From an uncultured Neomegalonema sp. (GTDB lineage: Bacteria > Pseudomonadota > Alphaproteobacteria > Rhodobacterales > Rhodobacteraceae): 49,029 bases of DNA. Position 1 is the first letter of the stretch. Each line of letters opens with the position of its first letter. Below the pieces are notes generated by a model. It worked only from the letters and a program-made list of their open reading frames with translations. It was not told the origin of the DNA and did no database searches. The position numbers were made by a program, and so were the translations under genes. The stretch is taken from NCBI GenBank assembly GCA_937990185.1, contig CALKBI010000072.1, positions 1 to 49,029 on the forward strand. Direction: 5' to 3'. Of the stretch, positions 1 to 9,160 are shown in pieces.

Positions 1-1
1 C

Positions 2-154
2 GCCACCACCCGCGCGCTAGAGGCCGCCAAAGCCAACCTCGCCGCCTATGAAGAACCGAAACTGGATGAGGGCGTGAATGAAGCTCTGCTCGATTACATC
101 GCCCGCCGCGAACGGGAAATCCCCGCTGAAGACGCGCTGAACAACACACACTGA
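2..154 (+). CDS. MttB-family methyltransferase, C-terminal fragment
   Basis: This is the last 50 codons of a gene that begins before the window. The open frame runs from base 2 to a TGA at 152-154. The visible residues ([20 protein letters not shown], then IARREREIP) resemble the C-terminus of trimethylamine methyltransferase (MttB) superfamily proteins, most of which lack pyrrolysine and demethylate quaternary amines such as glycine betaine, proline betaine or carnitine onto a corrinoid protein. The next gene starts one base after the stop, so they are almost certainly cotranscribed. The catalytic part is outside the window, so pyrrolysine use and substrate cannot be judged. The family call rests on recognising this tail and on the betaine-type neighbour. 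Confidence 0.65.
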   Translation, partial: ATTRALEAAKANLAAYEEPKLDEGVNEALLDYIARREREIPAEDALNNTH

Positions 155-155
155 T

Positions 156-1262
156 ATGAAGATAAAAGAACTCCATATCTATCAAAAAGACCTGCCAGTC
201 GTAGGCGGTCCTTATACGATGGCGCGGGCGAATGTCTATGCGCTCGATACGACCATTGTGAAGCTGGTAACCGATACCGGCTTGGTTGGTTGGGGTGAGA
301 CCTGTCCGGTTGGTCCGACCTATGCCGAAGCTCATGCGGAAGGTGCGCGTGCAGCTTTGAGCGCTATAGGCCAAGGTTTGATTGGGCAAGAGATACCCCA
401 TGCTCTTGCGGTTCACCGAGCGATGAATGATCTGCTCAATGGGCATAATTACGCAAAGGCCGCAGTAGATATCGCTGTGCATGACGTGCTCGGCAAGCAT
501 TACGGCGTCTCCGTCTGTGATCTGCTCGGAGGCGCAGTCACTAATCGCGTGCCCTCCTATTATGCCACGGGAGTCGGTGCGCCGGATGATATTGCGCGAC
601 TCGCGAAAGAGAAACAGGCCGAAGGGTATCCCCGTCTGCAAATCAAAGTAGGCGGGCGAGACGTCGCCATTGATATTGAGACGATCCGAAAAGTTTGGGA
701 AACGGTCGGCCCCACTATGCGGCTCGCTGTGGATGGAAACCGAGGATGGACAACACGCGATGTTTTGAGAGTTAGCCGCGAATGTTCCGACATTCCATTC
801 ATTATCGAACAGCCCTGCAATACGATAGAAGAAATCTCCTCCATTCGCGCGCAAGTGAATCATGCGATTTATCTTGATGAAAACGCGGTCGATCTTGCGA
901 CAGTTATTCGTGCTTCGGGAACCGGCATCTGTGACGGTTTCGGAATGAAAGTCACACGCATTGGCGGCTTGCATCCGATGAGTGTTTTTCGGGATATCTG
1001 TGCCGCGCGCTCCATGCCGCATACCTGCGATGACAGTTGGGGTGGGGATTTTATCGCCGCCGCCTGTACCCATATCGGCGCAACCGTTGATGCGCGTTTA
1101 TGCGAAGGTGTTTGGCTCGCCGCGCCCTATATCGAAGGGCACTACGATACAGAGAACGGTGTTAAGATTGAGAACGGTCATATTGCTGTCCCAAGCGGAC
1201 CGGGCCTTGGGGTGACACCCGACGAAACGCTCTTCGGTGCGCCTGTGGCATCATTCGGGTGA
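156..1262 (+). CDS. hpbD: HpbD-like enolase-superfamily epimerase/dehydratase
   Basis: This is a 368-residue mandelate racemase/muconate lactonizing enzyme relative of normal family length. It strongly recalls 4-hydroxyproline-betaine 2-epimerase (HpbD), which also acts on proline betaine, and the related cis-3-hydroxyproline dehydratases. An N-terminal capping domain (about 1-125) precedes the TIM barrel. Expected catalytic residues are present: K164 (QIK), metal ligands D193, E218 (IEQP) and D241 (DEN), and K265 (GMK). The PVGPTY loop near 51-56 and the CDDSWGGD segment near 291-298 are typical of the subgroup. It would interconvert the alpha-carbon configuration of a betainized proline using Mg2+ in the cytoplasm. 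It lies between an MttB-type methyltransferase and an SDR gene in one operon. Cis-3-hydroxyproline dehydratase activity is the main alternative. Confidence 0.75.
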   Translation: MKIKELHIYQKDLPVVGGPYTMARANVYALDTTIVKLVTDTGLVGWGETCPVGPTYAEAHAEGARAALSAIGQGLIGQEIPHALAVHRAMNDLLNGHNYAKAAVDIAVHDVLGKHYGVSVCDLLGGAVTNRVPSYYATGVGAPDDIARLAKEKQAEGYPRLQIKVGGRDVAIDIETIRKVWETVGPTMRLAVDGNRGWTTRDVLRVSRECSDIPFIIEQPCNTIEEISSIRAQVNHAIYLDENAVDLATVIRASGTGICDGFGMKVTRIGGLHPMSVFRDICAARSMPHTCDDSWGGDFIAAACTHIGATVDARLCEGVWLAAPYIEGHYDTENGVKIENGHIAVPSGPGLGVTPDETLFGAPVASFG

Positions 1263-1266
1263 TGAT

Positions 1267-1998
1267 ATGAAGCTGTCAGGGAAAAAAGCTCTTGTAACCG
1301 GCGCGGCGGGTGGCATTGGTTCCGCTATTATTGCGCGGCTTCAAGCTGAGGGTGCGACGGTCGCGGCGGCGGATCTTGATTTGACCGGCACAGCGGCGGA
1401 TCACGCCTTGACAGGTGATCTCACCAATGCGGGATATTCCGATGCCTTGCCAGCGCGCGCAGCGGAGGCGATGGGCGGGCTTGATATTCTGATTAACAAT
1501 GCCGGAATCATGCGGCGTGGTCCTGTCACCGCCAGCACGGATGAAGATTTTTCCATCTCGGTTGCCGTGAATGTCGAAGCGCCGTTTCGGCTATGCCGTG
1601 CGGCCATTCCGATCATGGCCGAGGCTGGCGGTGGAGCGATTGTCAATACGGCCTCATGTTGGGGCGTGCATGCGGGGCCAGACCATGCGCTTTACTGTAT
1701 GACCAAAGCAGCGGTCGCTTCGCTCACGCAATGTATGGGCCGTGATCACGCGCATCAGGGTATTCGCGTTAATGCGGTGTGCCCGAATGAAGTTGATACA
1801 CCGATGCTGCGCACGGGGTTTGAGTTGCGCGGGTTTGACCCTGATACGGCAATCGCCGATCTCGGGAAGACTGTTCCGATTGGTCATGTCGCCTCACCGG
1901 AAGAGATCGCCGATGTCGTCGCATTCCTTGCCTCTGAAGAGTCGCGCTATATCTGCGGCGCACTCATCGAGGTAAATGGCGGAAAGCCGGTTGGATGA
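1267..1998 (+). CDS. SDR-family NAD(P)-dependent oxidoreductase (first of two)
   Basis: This 243-residue classical short-chain dehydrogenase has the cofactor motif TGAAGGIG at 11-18, NNAG at 77-80 and the catalytic S130, Y143 and K147. The frame is open upstream to 1237, inside the epimerase gene. ATG 1267 is preferred because it gives the usual SDR N-terminus (MKLSGKKALVTG) only four bases after the epimerase stop. The substrate is unknown; an alcohol/ketone step in breakdown of the same betaine-like compound is a reasonable inference from the operon. The end overlaps the next SDR start by four bases (ATGA), which indicates translational coupling. Confidence 0.85.
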   Translation: MKLSGKKALVTGAAGGIGSAIIARLQAEGATVAAADLDLTGTAADHALTGDLTNAGYSDALPARAAEAMGGLDILINNAGIMRRGPVTASTDEDFSISVAVNVEAPFRLCRAAIPIMAEAGGGAIVNTASCWGVHAGPDHALYCMTKAAVASLTQCMGRDHAHQGIRVNAVCPNEVDTPMLRTGFELRGFDPDTAIADLGKTVPIGHVASPEEIADVVAFLASEESRYICGALIEVNGGKPVG

Positions 1999-2726
1999 CT
2001 CGATTTACGGATAAAGTTGTGCTCGTCACCGGTGCTAGTCGCGGGATCGGTTTGGCTTGTGCTCAAAGATTTGCCGATGAAGGTGCGCTGCTTTTTACGG
2101 CGCAACGTAGTGACAGTGTTTTTGAGACCATTCACACAGATTTCTCTGACAAAAACGCGCCTGAAAACATAATCGATCAAGTTGTCAGAAAAGCCGGTCG
2201 GCTTGATGTGCTCGTCAACAATGCGGGTGTGATGGAAGAAGGGTCTGTTGAGGAAACAACGCTTGAGGCGTGGAGCCAAACGCTCCAAATCAATCTGACC
2301 ATCCCTTTCTTACTGACCAAGTTCGCCATGCCGCATTTGCGCGCGACCAAGGGAAGCATCGTCAATATAGGGTCAATCGAAGGCATTGGGTCGAACCCCC
2401 GGCATCCCGCTTATTGTGCATCTAAGGCTGGTTTGCATGGTTTGACCCGAGCCGTCGCGGTTGATCATGGCGGCGAGGGTGTTCGCTGCAATGCGGTTGC
2501 TCCCGGTTGGATTGATACAGAGCTGAACAATGATTTTATCGACTCTATGCCAGACCCAGATAAGTTTCGAAAATCTATCGGTGGTATTCATCCGGTAGGG
2601 CGAACGGGCCGTGTCGAGGAAGTGGCCGCGATGGTTGCTTTTCTCGCCTCGGACGAAGCCTCTTTCATCGCCGGACAAATCTATAAGGTCGATGGCGGAC
2701 GCATGGCAAAACTGAGCCTGCCATGA
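1995..2726 (+). CDS. SDR-family NAD(P)-dependent oxidoreductase (second of two)
   Basis: A second classical SDR of 243 residues, clearly diverged from its neighbour. TGASRGIG is at 12-19, NNAG at 75-78 and the catalytic triad is S127, Y140 and K144. The C-terminal end keeps the usual SDR substrate-loop and FLASDEA segments. Four-base overlaps on both sides (ATGA at 1995 and 2723) show a tightly coupled operon. Two different SDRs side by side suggest two successive oxidoreductions, or one oxidation with each stereoisomer, in the catabolic pathway. The exact substrate cannot be read from the sequence. Confidence 0.85.
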   Translation: MTRFTDKVVLVTGASRGIGLACAQRFADEGALLFTAQRSDSVFETIHTDFSDKNAPENIIDQVVRKAGRLDVLVNNAGVMEEGSVEETTLEAWSQTLQINLTIPFLLTKFAMPHLRATKGSIVNIGSIEGIGSNPRHPAYCASKAGLHGLTRAVAVDHGGEGVRCNAVAPGWIDTELNNDFIDSMPDPDKFRKSIGGIHPVGRTGRVEEVAAMVAFLASDEASFIAGQIYKVDGGRMAKLSLP

Positions 2727-4057
2727 AAGTCACGCAACTGCCTTATGATCCCGGACCGGCGGCTTGGGATGCAATCCTCCCAGCGGGAAACACGTACCCA
2801 ACTCTTGAAGAAAAACGAAGCGCAGATTGGTTGATCATTGGCGCGGGTTTCGCCGGTCTTGCCGCTGCAAGGCGCTTGCGGCAAATCCATCCGAAAGACC
2901 GGATCGTTTTAATCGAGGCGCGGCGCATTGCGGAAGGGCCAGTGGGTCGCAATTCCGGCTTTATGATTGACCTGCCTCATAATCTTGTGTCGGAAGATTA
3001 TGCAGGGGCGATTGAGAAAGATCGTGCTGAAGCAGTGCAAAACCGTGCAGCCATTGCTTTCGCTGCTGAAGCCGCCAGCGATTACCGCTTCAGTGCGGAA
3101 ACTTTTGTGCAATCAGGCAAGACGAATGCAGCTGCGACCGCAAAGGGAACCAAACATAACGAAGATTATGCCGCTCACCTGAAAGCCATGGGTGAAGAGC
3201 ATGAGTTGCTTGATGCGGCGCAGATGCAAGAGCTGAGCGGATCGAGTTATTATCAAAGCGGGCTTTACACACCCGGTACGGCGATGCTGCAACCGGCTCT
3301 CTTCGCAAGAGAAATGGCATCGGGTTTGGCGGCGCAAAGTGTTTCCTTATTTGAAAATTCGCCGGTCATTAATCTCAAGCGCGATCAAACAGAATGGGTT
3401 GCAACGACACCCCGTGGCGCGATCAAAGCGCCCAATGTGATCCTTACAGTTAATGGTCATCTGGAGAGTTTCGGATTTTTCAAGCGCCGTTTGATGCATA
3501 TCTTTCTCTTTGCCTCCATGACACGGGCATTGTCAGAGAGCGAGGAACAACAGCTTGGCGGTGCGCCTGTTTGGGGATTTACCCCTGCTGATCCGATGGG
3601 AACAACGGTGCGAAAAGTTTCTGGTGTTGGCGGGACGCGGTTCATCATTCGGAACCGTGTTGCATGGGCGCCCTCTCGTTGGGTCAATGAAAAAAGCGTC
3701 GCTGATATGGGCATCACACATGATCGTTCCTTTGACGCGCGTTTCCCGATGCTGAAGGGTGTCGACATGGAACATCGTTGGGGTGGATTGTTGTGCCTCA
3801 GCCGAAATGGGACAAGTGCCTTCGGTGAAGTGGAGCCGGGTTTGTTTGCCGCCGGATGTCAGAACGGATTGGGCGCAGCACGCGGAACGTATTCAGGGAT
3901 GATGGTTGCTGATCTTGCGAGTGGTATTCAGTCAAAAGCCGTTACAGAATTTACAGACCAAACGCCGCCATCGCGTTTGCCGCCAAAATTGATTTCTTCG
4001 CTTGGGGCGAAGGTAACATTGCGTTGGGGTGAGTATAAAGCGCGCGAAGAATTGTAG
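2723..4057 (+). CDS. FAD-dependent amine oxidoreductase (DAO family)
   Basis: This 444-residue protein has an N-terminal Rossmann FAD site (IIGAGFAG, GxGxxG at 40-45) and a GRNSGF segment at 75-80. That layout resembles gamma-glutamylputrescine oxidase/PuuB-like and D-amino-acid or sarcosine oxidase-like members of the DAO superfamily. Such enzymes oxidise C-N bonds of secondary amines, N-methyl amino acids or D-amino acids. As the last gene of the MttB/HpbD/SDR operon it is a good candidate for oxidative demethylation, or for oxidation of a D-proline-type intermediate. It ends 11 bp before the convergent kinase gene, with no obvious terminator between them. Confidence 0.8.
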   Translation: MKVTQLPYDPGPAAWDAILPAGNTYPTLEEKRSADWLIIGAGFAGLAAARRLRQIHPKDRIVLIEARRIAEGPVGRNSGFMIDLPHNLVSEDYAGAIEKDRAEAVQNRAAIAFAAEAASDYRFSAETFVQSGKTNAAATAKGTKHNEDYAAHLKAMGEEHELLDAAQMQELSGSSYYQSGLYTPGTAMLQPALFAREMASGLAAQSVSLFENSPVINLKRDQTEWVATTPRGAIKAPNVILTVNGHLESFGFFKRRLMHIFLFASMTRALSESEEQQLGGAPVWGFTPADPMGTTVRKVSGVGGTRFIIRNRVAWAPSRWVNEKSVADMGITHDRSFDARFPMLKGVDMEHRWGGLLCLSRNGTSAFGEVEPGLFAAGCQNGLGAARGTYSGMMVADLASGIQSKAVTEFTDQTPPSRLPPKLISSLGAKVTLRWGEYKAREEL

Positions 4058-4068
4058 AACGCCTTAAC

Positions 4069-5439
4069 TTATGCGACTTTCTTCAACGCATTATTTGTTG
4101 CGAGTTTCCGCGATGGAGGAAGTGTTACCGTTACGGTCGTTCCAACGTTTATTGTGCTTTCTAAATTAGCCGTGCCACCATGCGCTTCGATCAGTGCTTT
4201 GATAATCGGTAGGCCTAAACCCGAACCCTGTTTATCTGAAACACGGGTATAGCTTGAACGCGAGTAAACCTTCCAAACTGACTCGATGTCTTTTTTGGGG
4301 ATGCCACAACCTTGATCGGTGATGACTATCTTAATTCCTTGGGGAAAGTCTTTTAGCGCAATTTTTACCTGCGTATCGTCAGCAGAAAACTTGAATGAAT
4401 TAGACACTATATTCTGAACACAGCGCTTAATAGCGTTTGGATCGCAATATACGGGTAAAGTTTGTGGAGTCTCGAGCACCAAGCGCTTGCTGTTTGAGCT
4501 GACACCAAATTGCGTTCTCACATCTTCAATGATCTGAACCAGGTCGACTTCTTTTTCGTAGAGATCGAAGGCGCCGGCATCTACTTTCGAAAGATCGAGA
4601 ATGGAATTTGTTGTGTCTTCGAGATCATTCGCCGACTTTTCAATATCGGTAATATACTCAAGTAATTTTTCCCGTGGCATGTCGGCTTTTAACATCGTGA
4701 TGAGTTGCGCAAATCCTTTAATCGCATTGAGAGGCGTCCGAAATTCATGACTCATTCCCGCAAGGAACTGAGCACGATACCGGCCTACTTCAACCAAACG
4801 GTGCTGACTTTCGGTCAATTGAATTTGTTGAGCGCGCAGAACGTGATTCTTGTGTGTCATATAGACTGCTAGGAGTCCGGTGAATGCCATAAACGCGATG
4901 CTGCCGATAAAGATCCGGGAAATCGTAGCGGCATTGAACTCATCAACGGAGCGTCGCATTTGGCTGTCTAATACAAGTCCACGACCCCGTAACTTAATGA
5001 CGATGCGTTTAGCCCGTTGTGTTTCGAATAATATTATTTCTCCACGACAGATGTTATCGCAGTTTGGATCTTCTATCGTGTTCGAGATTTTTTCGAGAGC
5101 GATATCAAGTTGACCGATATATTTTTGAATTGCAGGATCAGTTTCATCCTTCATTTCGCCGTTTTTGAAATTCTGTACGCGCGTGTGTGTGATAATAAAT
5201 CTATTGGCCAAGTCTTCTGTGGACAGAGCCGGATCATTTAGTGACGCCTGTTTCGCAGCGAAGCGTAAAGCATCAAAATTGTTAATCAGGCGCGAAGACG
5301 CGAAGACGATTTCGTTCGAGCGGCTAACATCCATTTTTGAAGACCGTTCAAAAGTGAATGCTGCAAACGCTAATAACACGCACAGAATAACCGCCGTTCC
5401 AATAACAATTACACGGTCAAAAATGCCTGCCAGCGACAT
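4069..5439 (-). CDS. Membrane sensor histidine kinase
   Basis: This 456-residue kinase has two membrane segments (about 8-29 and 174-194) enclosing a periplasmic region of roughly 145 residues with a Cys pair near 127-131. No clear HAMP domain follows. The HisKA box contains the phosphoacceptor H231 (SHEFRTPLNA). The HATPase domain shows the N box (NIVSNSFKF), G1 (DQGCGIP) and G2 (GSGLGLPI). Its start lies four bases after the stop of the secreted SUOX-fold gene, so the two are probably coupled and the secreted protein may feed it a signal. No response regulator or receiver domain is adjacent, so the phosphotransfer partner is encoded elsewhere. Confidence 0.9.
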   Translation of the reverse strand: MSLAGIFDRVIVIGTAVILCVLLAFAAFTFERSSKMDVSRSNEIVFASSRLINNFDALRFAAKQASLNDPALSTEDLANRFIITHTRVQNFKNGEMKDETDPAIQKYIGQLDIALEKISNTIEDPNCDNICRGEIILFETQRAKRIVIKLRGRGLVLDSQMRRSVDEFNAATISRIFIGSIAFMAFTGLLAVYMTHKNHVLRAQQIQLTESQHRLVEVGRYRAQFLAGMSHEFRTPLNAIKGFAQLITMLKADMPREKLLEYITDIEKSANDLEDTTNSILDLSKVDAGAFDLYEKEVDLVQIIEDVRTQFGVSSNSKRLVLETPQTLPVYCDPNAIKRCVQNIVSNSFKFSADDTQVKIALKDFPQGIKIVITDQGCGIPKKDIESVWKVYSRSSYTRVSDKQGSGLGLPIIKALIEAHGGTANLESTINVGTTVTVTLPPSRKLATNNALKKVA

Positions 5440-5443
5440 AACC

Positions 5444-5917
5444 TTACTCTGCCTCGAATTCTACAAGATGCCAGACGGAAAAAGCTCGCAACTCGATTTC
5501 TGTTTCTCCGGAAACATTATCAAGATCAAACATGATCCAGTAAGGCCCTTTATCTTTCATCGTCATGACCTGACCGTTCATGCGTGATGCTATAATCGGA
5601 TCGTATTCGTCGATAAACTTTGCTGGAATCGAAATAGCGTAATCGTCAAATGACATCGCTGTAATGGGCTTGGCGCTGATGCCGGCTTTCTCGAGTACAT
5701 CTTTGACTTTTACACCCTCGAAGTGAGTCACTCCGTTGGTCCAGGGAGTCTTCGTTTTAATTGAATGCATTCCTAATGCTTCAAGAGCCTCTCGATCAAA
5801 TGTCTTGAGATAAGTTCCGTCACTTCCCATGATTTTCAATGACGAAGCGCTTGCGGAGTTTGCGTATACTCCAACCCAAAGCACTAAAAATGCTATCGTT
5901 CGTAAAAAGCTTTTCAT
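5444..5917 (-). CDS. Secreted SUOX-fold (molybdopterin-oxidoreductase-like) protein without cofactor Cys
   Basis: This 157-residue protein starts with a signal peptide (cleavage probably after NSASA, near 24). The mature part matches the small periplasmic family annotated as oxidoreductase molybdopterin-binding domain: a KTKTPWTNG segment at 53-62, FEGVKVKDVLEKAG, NDY-like DDYAISIP, and DKGPYWIMF near 122-130. True sulfite-oxidase-fold enzymes bind molybdenum through a Cys; this protein contains no cysteine, so enzymatic activity is unlikely. It is followed after four bases by a histidine kinase gene, a pairing that suggests a periplasmic ligand- or redox-sensing accessory. The sensing role is inference. 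Confidence 0.75.
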   Translation of the reverse strand: MKSFLRTIAFLVLWVGVYANSASASSLKIMGSDGTYLKTFDREALEALGMHSIKTKTPWTNGVTHFEGVKVKDVLEKAGISAKPITAMSFDDYAISIPAKFIDEYDPIIASRMNGQVMTMKDKGPYWIMFDLDNVSGETEIELRAFSVWHLVEFEAE

Positions 5918-6053
5918 TCTTCACCCCAGATTGAATTCACGATTAATTCAATATAGTTGGGTTTGAACGACTATTGGTTAACAGATCATATTAAAGGGCG
6001 GAAAATTTTAGCGGCATTTTAATTAATCTTTTATTGAGAGTTAAAGTTACCAC

Positions 6054-7055
6054 CTACGCTTTTGATTTTTTTAACAGGCGCTTTCGCCGCTCCGTCATTT
6101 TTAGATGCCCTGCTTCGGTTCCATCATGGAAACTGCCGAACCATTTATCCCAAGGCACTTCGAGGTTGCCGTAATTACACTCGAAATACCGATGATGCAT
6201 TTGATGATGAAACGTGCCCAGCGCGAGGCGGTTTTTATCCCGGACGACCAAGCCTTCGAAACCTGTATGAGACGTCGCCGCAGTCAATGCCTGATGCTGC
6301 ATATGAAATAGGATATGGATCGGATGCGCCGCGACGATCCAATGAACCAAGACAGAGCTGAAGAACATCAAATGTTCGATGGGGTGCATCGACAGTCCCG
6401 ACCATGGGCCAACATTCGTATTTCTGTGATGAAGCGCATGGGCGATACGATAAAGCGGTGGCCAATGCAGCCAACGGTGAATCCAATAAAAATGGAATGA
6501 GATCCAAATTGGCGTCAGCAGAATTAACAGCACAAACCAAACAGGATTGTCTGACCAGAGCAGCACCGGCGCATACCCGTTCGCCATTGCCCAGAACATC
6601 AGAACCTCAAACGTTGTCCAGAAGAAAACGCCGCTGCCAAGCGTCCAGAACATATTATCGCGCAATTGATTCCCGAAGGTGAAAACTCTGCCGGTAGCTT
6701 TGGTTTCACGCGGATCGAATTTAAGGGTTTGACCTTGTTTCTTTTCGCTGTGGAAATACCAGTGCAATCCTCCAGCAATAACGGCAATGAGGATAAAATT
6801 TCGCACGTACATTGCTGCGATCCAGCCGACGGCAAAACTTTTGGTGTCTTCGAGGGACGGTTGAAAGAACATCCAACAGAGTGTCGCGAGAATAACCAGT
6901 ACAGCGTTCTCACCCACCGCAAACCAGCGATCCCCGATCCATCGTGCTAGTCTTTTTGGTTCAGGTGGCCATGCGAATAAAGGCGAGGTTTGTATTGGCA
7001 CATCAGGCCGGTAATGCCATTGGCGCGCAAATCCGCTTTGTGGACTTTCCGACAT
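6054..7055 (-). CDS. Sterol desaturase / fatty acid hydroxylase family membrane protein
   Basis: This 333-residue membrane protein of the fatty acid hydroxylase superfamily carries the expected histidine clusters for a di-iron centre: HRWLH at 193-197, HALHH at 206-210, HPIEH at 224-228 and HHQMHH at 283-288. Hydrophobic segments lie near 50-65, 78-100, 140-160 and 172-190. Such enzymes use O2 to hydroxylate or desaturate lipids at the inner membrane. The substrate (fatty acid, hopanoid or carotenoid) is not evident. The neighbours are unrelated envelope genes on the same strand, with about 100 bp to the gene upstream. Confidence 0.85.
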   Translation of the reverse strand: MSESPQSGFARQWHYRPDVPIQTSPLFAWPPEPKRLARWIGDRWFAVGENAVLVILATLCWMFFQPSLEDTKSFAVGWIAAMYVRNFILIAVIAGGLHWYFHSEKKQGQTLKFDPRETKATGRVFTFGNQLRDNMFWTLGSGVFFWTTFEVLMFWAMANGYAPVLLWSDNPVWFVLLILLTPIWISFHFYWIHRWLHWPPLYRIAHALHHRNTNVGPWSGLSMHPIEHLMFFSSVLVHWIVAAHPIHILFHMQHQALTAATSHTGFEGLVVRDKNRLALGTFHHQMHHRYFECNYGNLEVPWDKWFGSFHDGTEAGHLKMTERRKRLLKKSKA

Positions 7056-7156
7056 TGATAAGCCGCTCCCGTTTAATCACGTCGAGCATGCCAGCTTAAT
7101 CTGGCTTCTTCAATCAGATTGGCGTTTTGTGACAATTTGATTGTGTGTGTTTGTCG

Positions 7157-7936
7157 TCAAAGTTCTGATGGGATTATGACAGGCTTGCGGATTGGTACGG
7201 TACGCGCTGACGCTGGCACGATCTTTTTCTTTTTCGTTTCCGGTTTTTGAATAGGTGAGAGTCCCGTAACATTCGTCAGTGCGAAAGGCGGTCTGCGGGG
7301 TACAGGCGTTTGTGCGATGCCCAAGCCGCTTTCACGGGCGTAATCGGCATCGCATGATCTAAGTTGCGCGTCATACACTCTGCTTATCTGTTCAACCTGC
7401 TTAGATGCCCTGACAAGAAATTTTTTGTTCCGCCATTTTCCGGTGCGATATCCGCCATGGCCTTCATGATAGGCGAGGTAATGATTGCGTGCATCTTGCG
7501 GCGCTATACCAAGCTGTTTGCGGGTTCTGTCCATGTACCAACCGACAAAATCCGCTGCATCACCAAAATCATTGCGATCTGCGCTGCTCGCATTCTGATC
7601 TTTTTGATACCATTCCCATGTCCCGTCGATTGCTTGTGCAAACCCATAGGCGCTGGATTGCCTGCCCCATGGAACGACGCCTAGTGCAAATTTCCGGGGT
7701 GTCCTTGCTTCGGATACGAATTGGCTTTCACGCCAGATGATTGCGAGGATAACGGGCGTTGGGACTTTCCATTTCTTAGCGGAGCGTCTCGCGGCCTTAT
7801 ACCAGTCATCGCGTTCTTGGACGATGGAGCAAGCATTACTGATATCACTTGGCGGGTCGGACGAACTTGAACAGGCAACAAGGCTGAAAAGCAGCGCAAG
7901 GGCACTGAGTGCCGGGGGATTTAGAACCTTATCCAT
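7157..7936 (-). CDS. Lipoprotein lytic transglycosylase (SLT domain)
   Basis: This 259-residue lipoprotein has a type II signal ending in LVAC, so C22 is the probable lipidated residue. An SLT/goose-lysozyme-like domain follows, with catalytic E70 in IIWRESQF, the SSAYGFAQAIDGTW segment at 94-107 and a downstream YLAYHEGHGGY motif. It should cleave peptidoglycan glycan strands to 1,6-anhydro products from the periplasmic face of a membrane. The C-terminal 60 residues are basic and proline-rich without a recognised domain. The gene lies between AEC-transporter and hydroxylase genes on the same strand. Confidence 0.88.
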   Translation of the reverse strand: MDKVLNPPALSALALLFSLVACSSSSDPPSDISNACSIVQERDDWYKAARRSAKKWKVPTPVILAIIWRESQFVSEARTPRKFALGVVPWGRQSSAYGFAQAIDGTWEWYQKDQNASSADRNDFGDAADFVGWYMDRTRKQLGIAPQDARNHYLAYHEGHGGYRTGKWRNKKFLVRASKQVEQISRVYDAQLRSCDADYARESGLGIAQTPVPRRPPFALTNVTGLSPIQKPETKKKKIVPASARTVPIRKPVIIPSEL

Positions 7937-7995
7937 TACTGCAAAGATACGGCAATACTGTTTGAAAACAAAGCTATAATGCTGTTCAATTCTGG

Positions 7996-8883
7996 TTAGT
8001 ATCCGCCTGACAGCAATACCCGCAGAACGATTGGAATGACGAGAACTGCAAGGGCGGTCGAAATCATCACGAACCGCGCAACCTCTGCGGCTCCAGCTTC
8101 AAACCGTGCAGCCAACAGATAGCTTGTCACAGGAACCGGCGTCATGGCTTGCAGCATAAAGACACCAAAGGCGATACCGCCTAATCCAAACATCCATGCA
8201 ATGACAAATGCTACTACGCCGGAAAGTCCATATTTAAGCAAGCTTAGCCCGATCACCCGCCATGGGGCTTCGCGGGGTAATCCCGCTATTGTTGCGCCCA
8301 AAGTTATGAGCATCAGTGGGATAACGAACTGCCCTGTCAGCTCAAGCGTATTGCCAAACCAAAGCGGGATACTCCACCCTTGAGCCAAGAATAAACCGCC
8401 TAGCAATGCCGCATATACCATCGGCTGTTTGAAAGCTTCCCACGGCGCCGGTTTGCCGGAAACAATCCATGCGCCCACCGAGAAATTTGCCACGACCATC
8501 GCTGCGAAAATCGCGATCCCATAGGCTAATCCCTCGGGACCAAAAGCGAAGAGGCACAGCGGTAGGCCGACATTGCCGCTGTTCGAGAATATAAACGGCG
8601 TTAAATATGTTTGGATTGATAATCCAAGTGCGCGCAGGACACCCCAAGATATGATACCAAGAACCAGATACAGCGCCATTGAAGCCAATACGATGTCTTT
8701 GAAAACACTGACGTCAATCTCGGTTCTGACAAGTGTTGAAAAGATCAGGCAGGGTACGCCCACCTCTAATGTCAGACGGGTTACAAATTTGAATTCGTAA
8801 TCCAAACCGAGGCGAACCCAAATAAACCCAATGCTAGCCAGAACGAAGACGGGTACGACAATGGCGGCAATCTGAGAAAACAT
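7996..8883 (-). CDS. AEC-family transporter (auxin efflux carrier-like)
   Basis: This 295-residue integral membrane protein has about ten hydrophobic segments arranged as two five-helix halves, typical of AEC permeases (the MdcF/YfdV type) that export or import organic acids. The frame is open to a GTG at 8943, but ATG 8883 gives the usual family start (MFSQIAAIVVPVF) and is preferred. Conserved features include the SNSGNVGLPL segment in the first half and the QAMTPVPVTSYLLA segment near the C-terminus. The substrate is unknown. It is divergent from hspQ across a 277-bp region. Confidence 0.85.
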   Translation of the reverse strand: MFSQIAAIVVPVFVLASIGFIWVRLGLDYEFKFVTRLTLEVGVPCLIFSTLVRTEIDVSVFKDIVLASMALYLVLGIISWGVLRALGLSIQTYLTPFIFSNSGNVGLPLCLFAFGPEGLAYGIAIFAAMVVANFSVGAWIVSGKPAPWEAFKQPMVYAALLGGLFLAQGWSIPLWFGNTLELTGQFVIPLMLITLGATIAGLPREAPWRVIGLSLLKYGLSGVVAFVIAWMFGLGGIAFGVFMLQAMTPVPVTSYLLAARFEAGAAEVARFVMISTALAVLVIPIVLRVLLSGGY

Positions 8884-9160
8884 AGGGTGAAATTCTGGTC
8901 CAAGCTGCGGAAGATACGTTGGTATCCGTGCAAGGCTTATCACGAATGAGCGTCGTGAAAATCTATGTATTTTCTTGTATATTTATTGGCTCAGAAATGA
9001 ACAGGCGGTTGGTGGATAACCGGCCTATTCTAAGCCATAGCCTTAAGTTTAATGCTTTTCGATGTACTGAAGTTGTCCCATTAGGGCACGACACTCTAGA
9101 CAGGTCCGCATCTTAGCGCTAACACAGAAAGGTGTGAGTTCGTACGGAAAGTAAGGCTTC

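Noticed and set aside
5930..6053. Repeated TTAA motifs as CtrA sites
   Set aside because: The TTAA pairs are 9 or 14 bases apart, not 7, in a generally AT-rich stretch.
8944..9160. Sigma32 promoter for hspQ
   Set aside because: CCCATTA near 9078 resembles a -10, but no matching CTTGAAA-like -35 is at the right distance.
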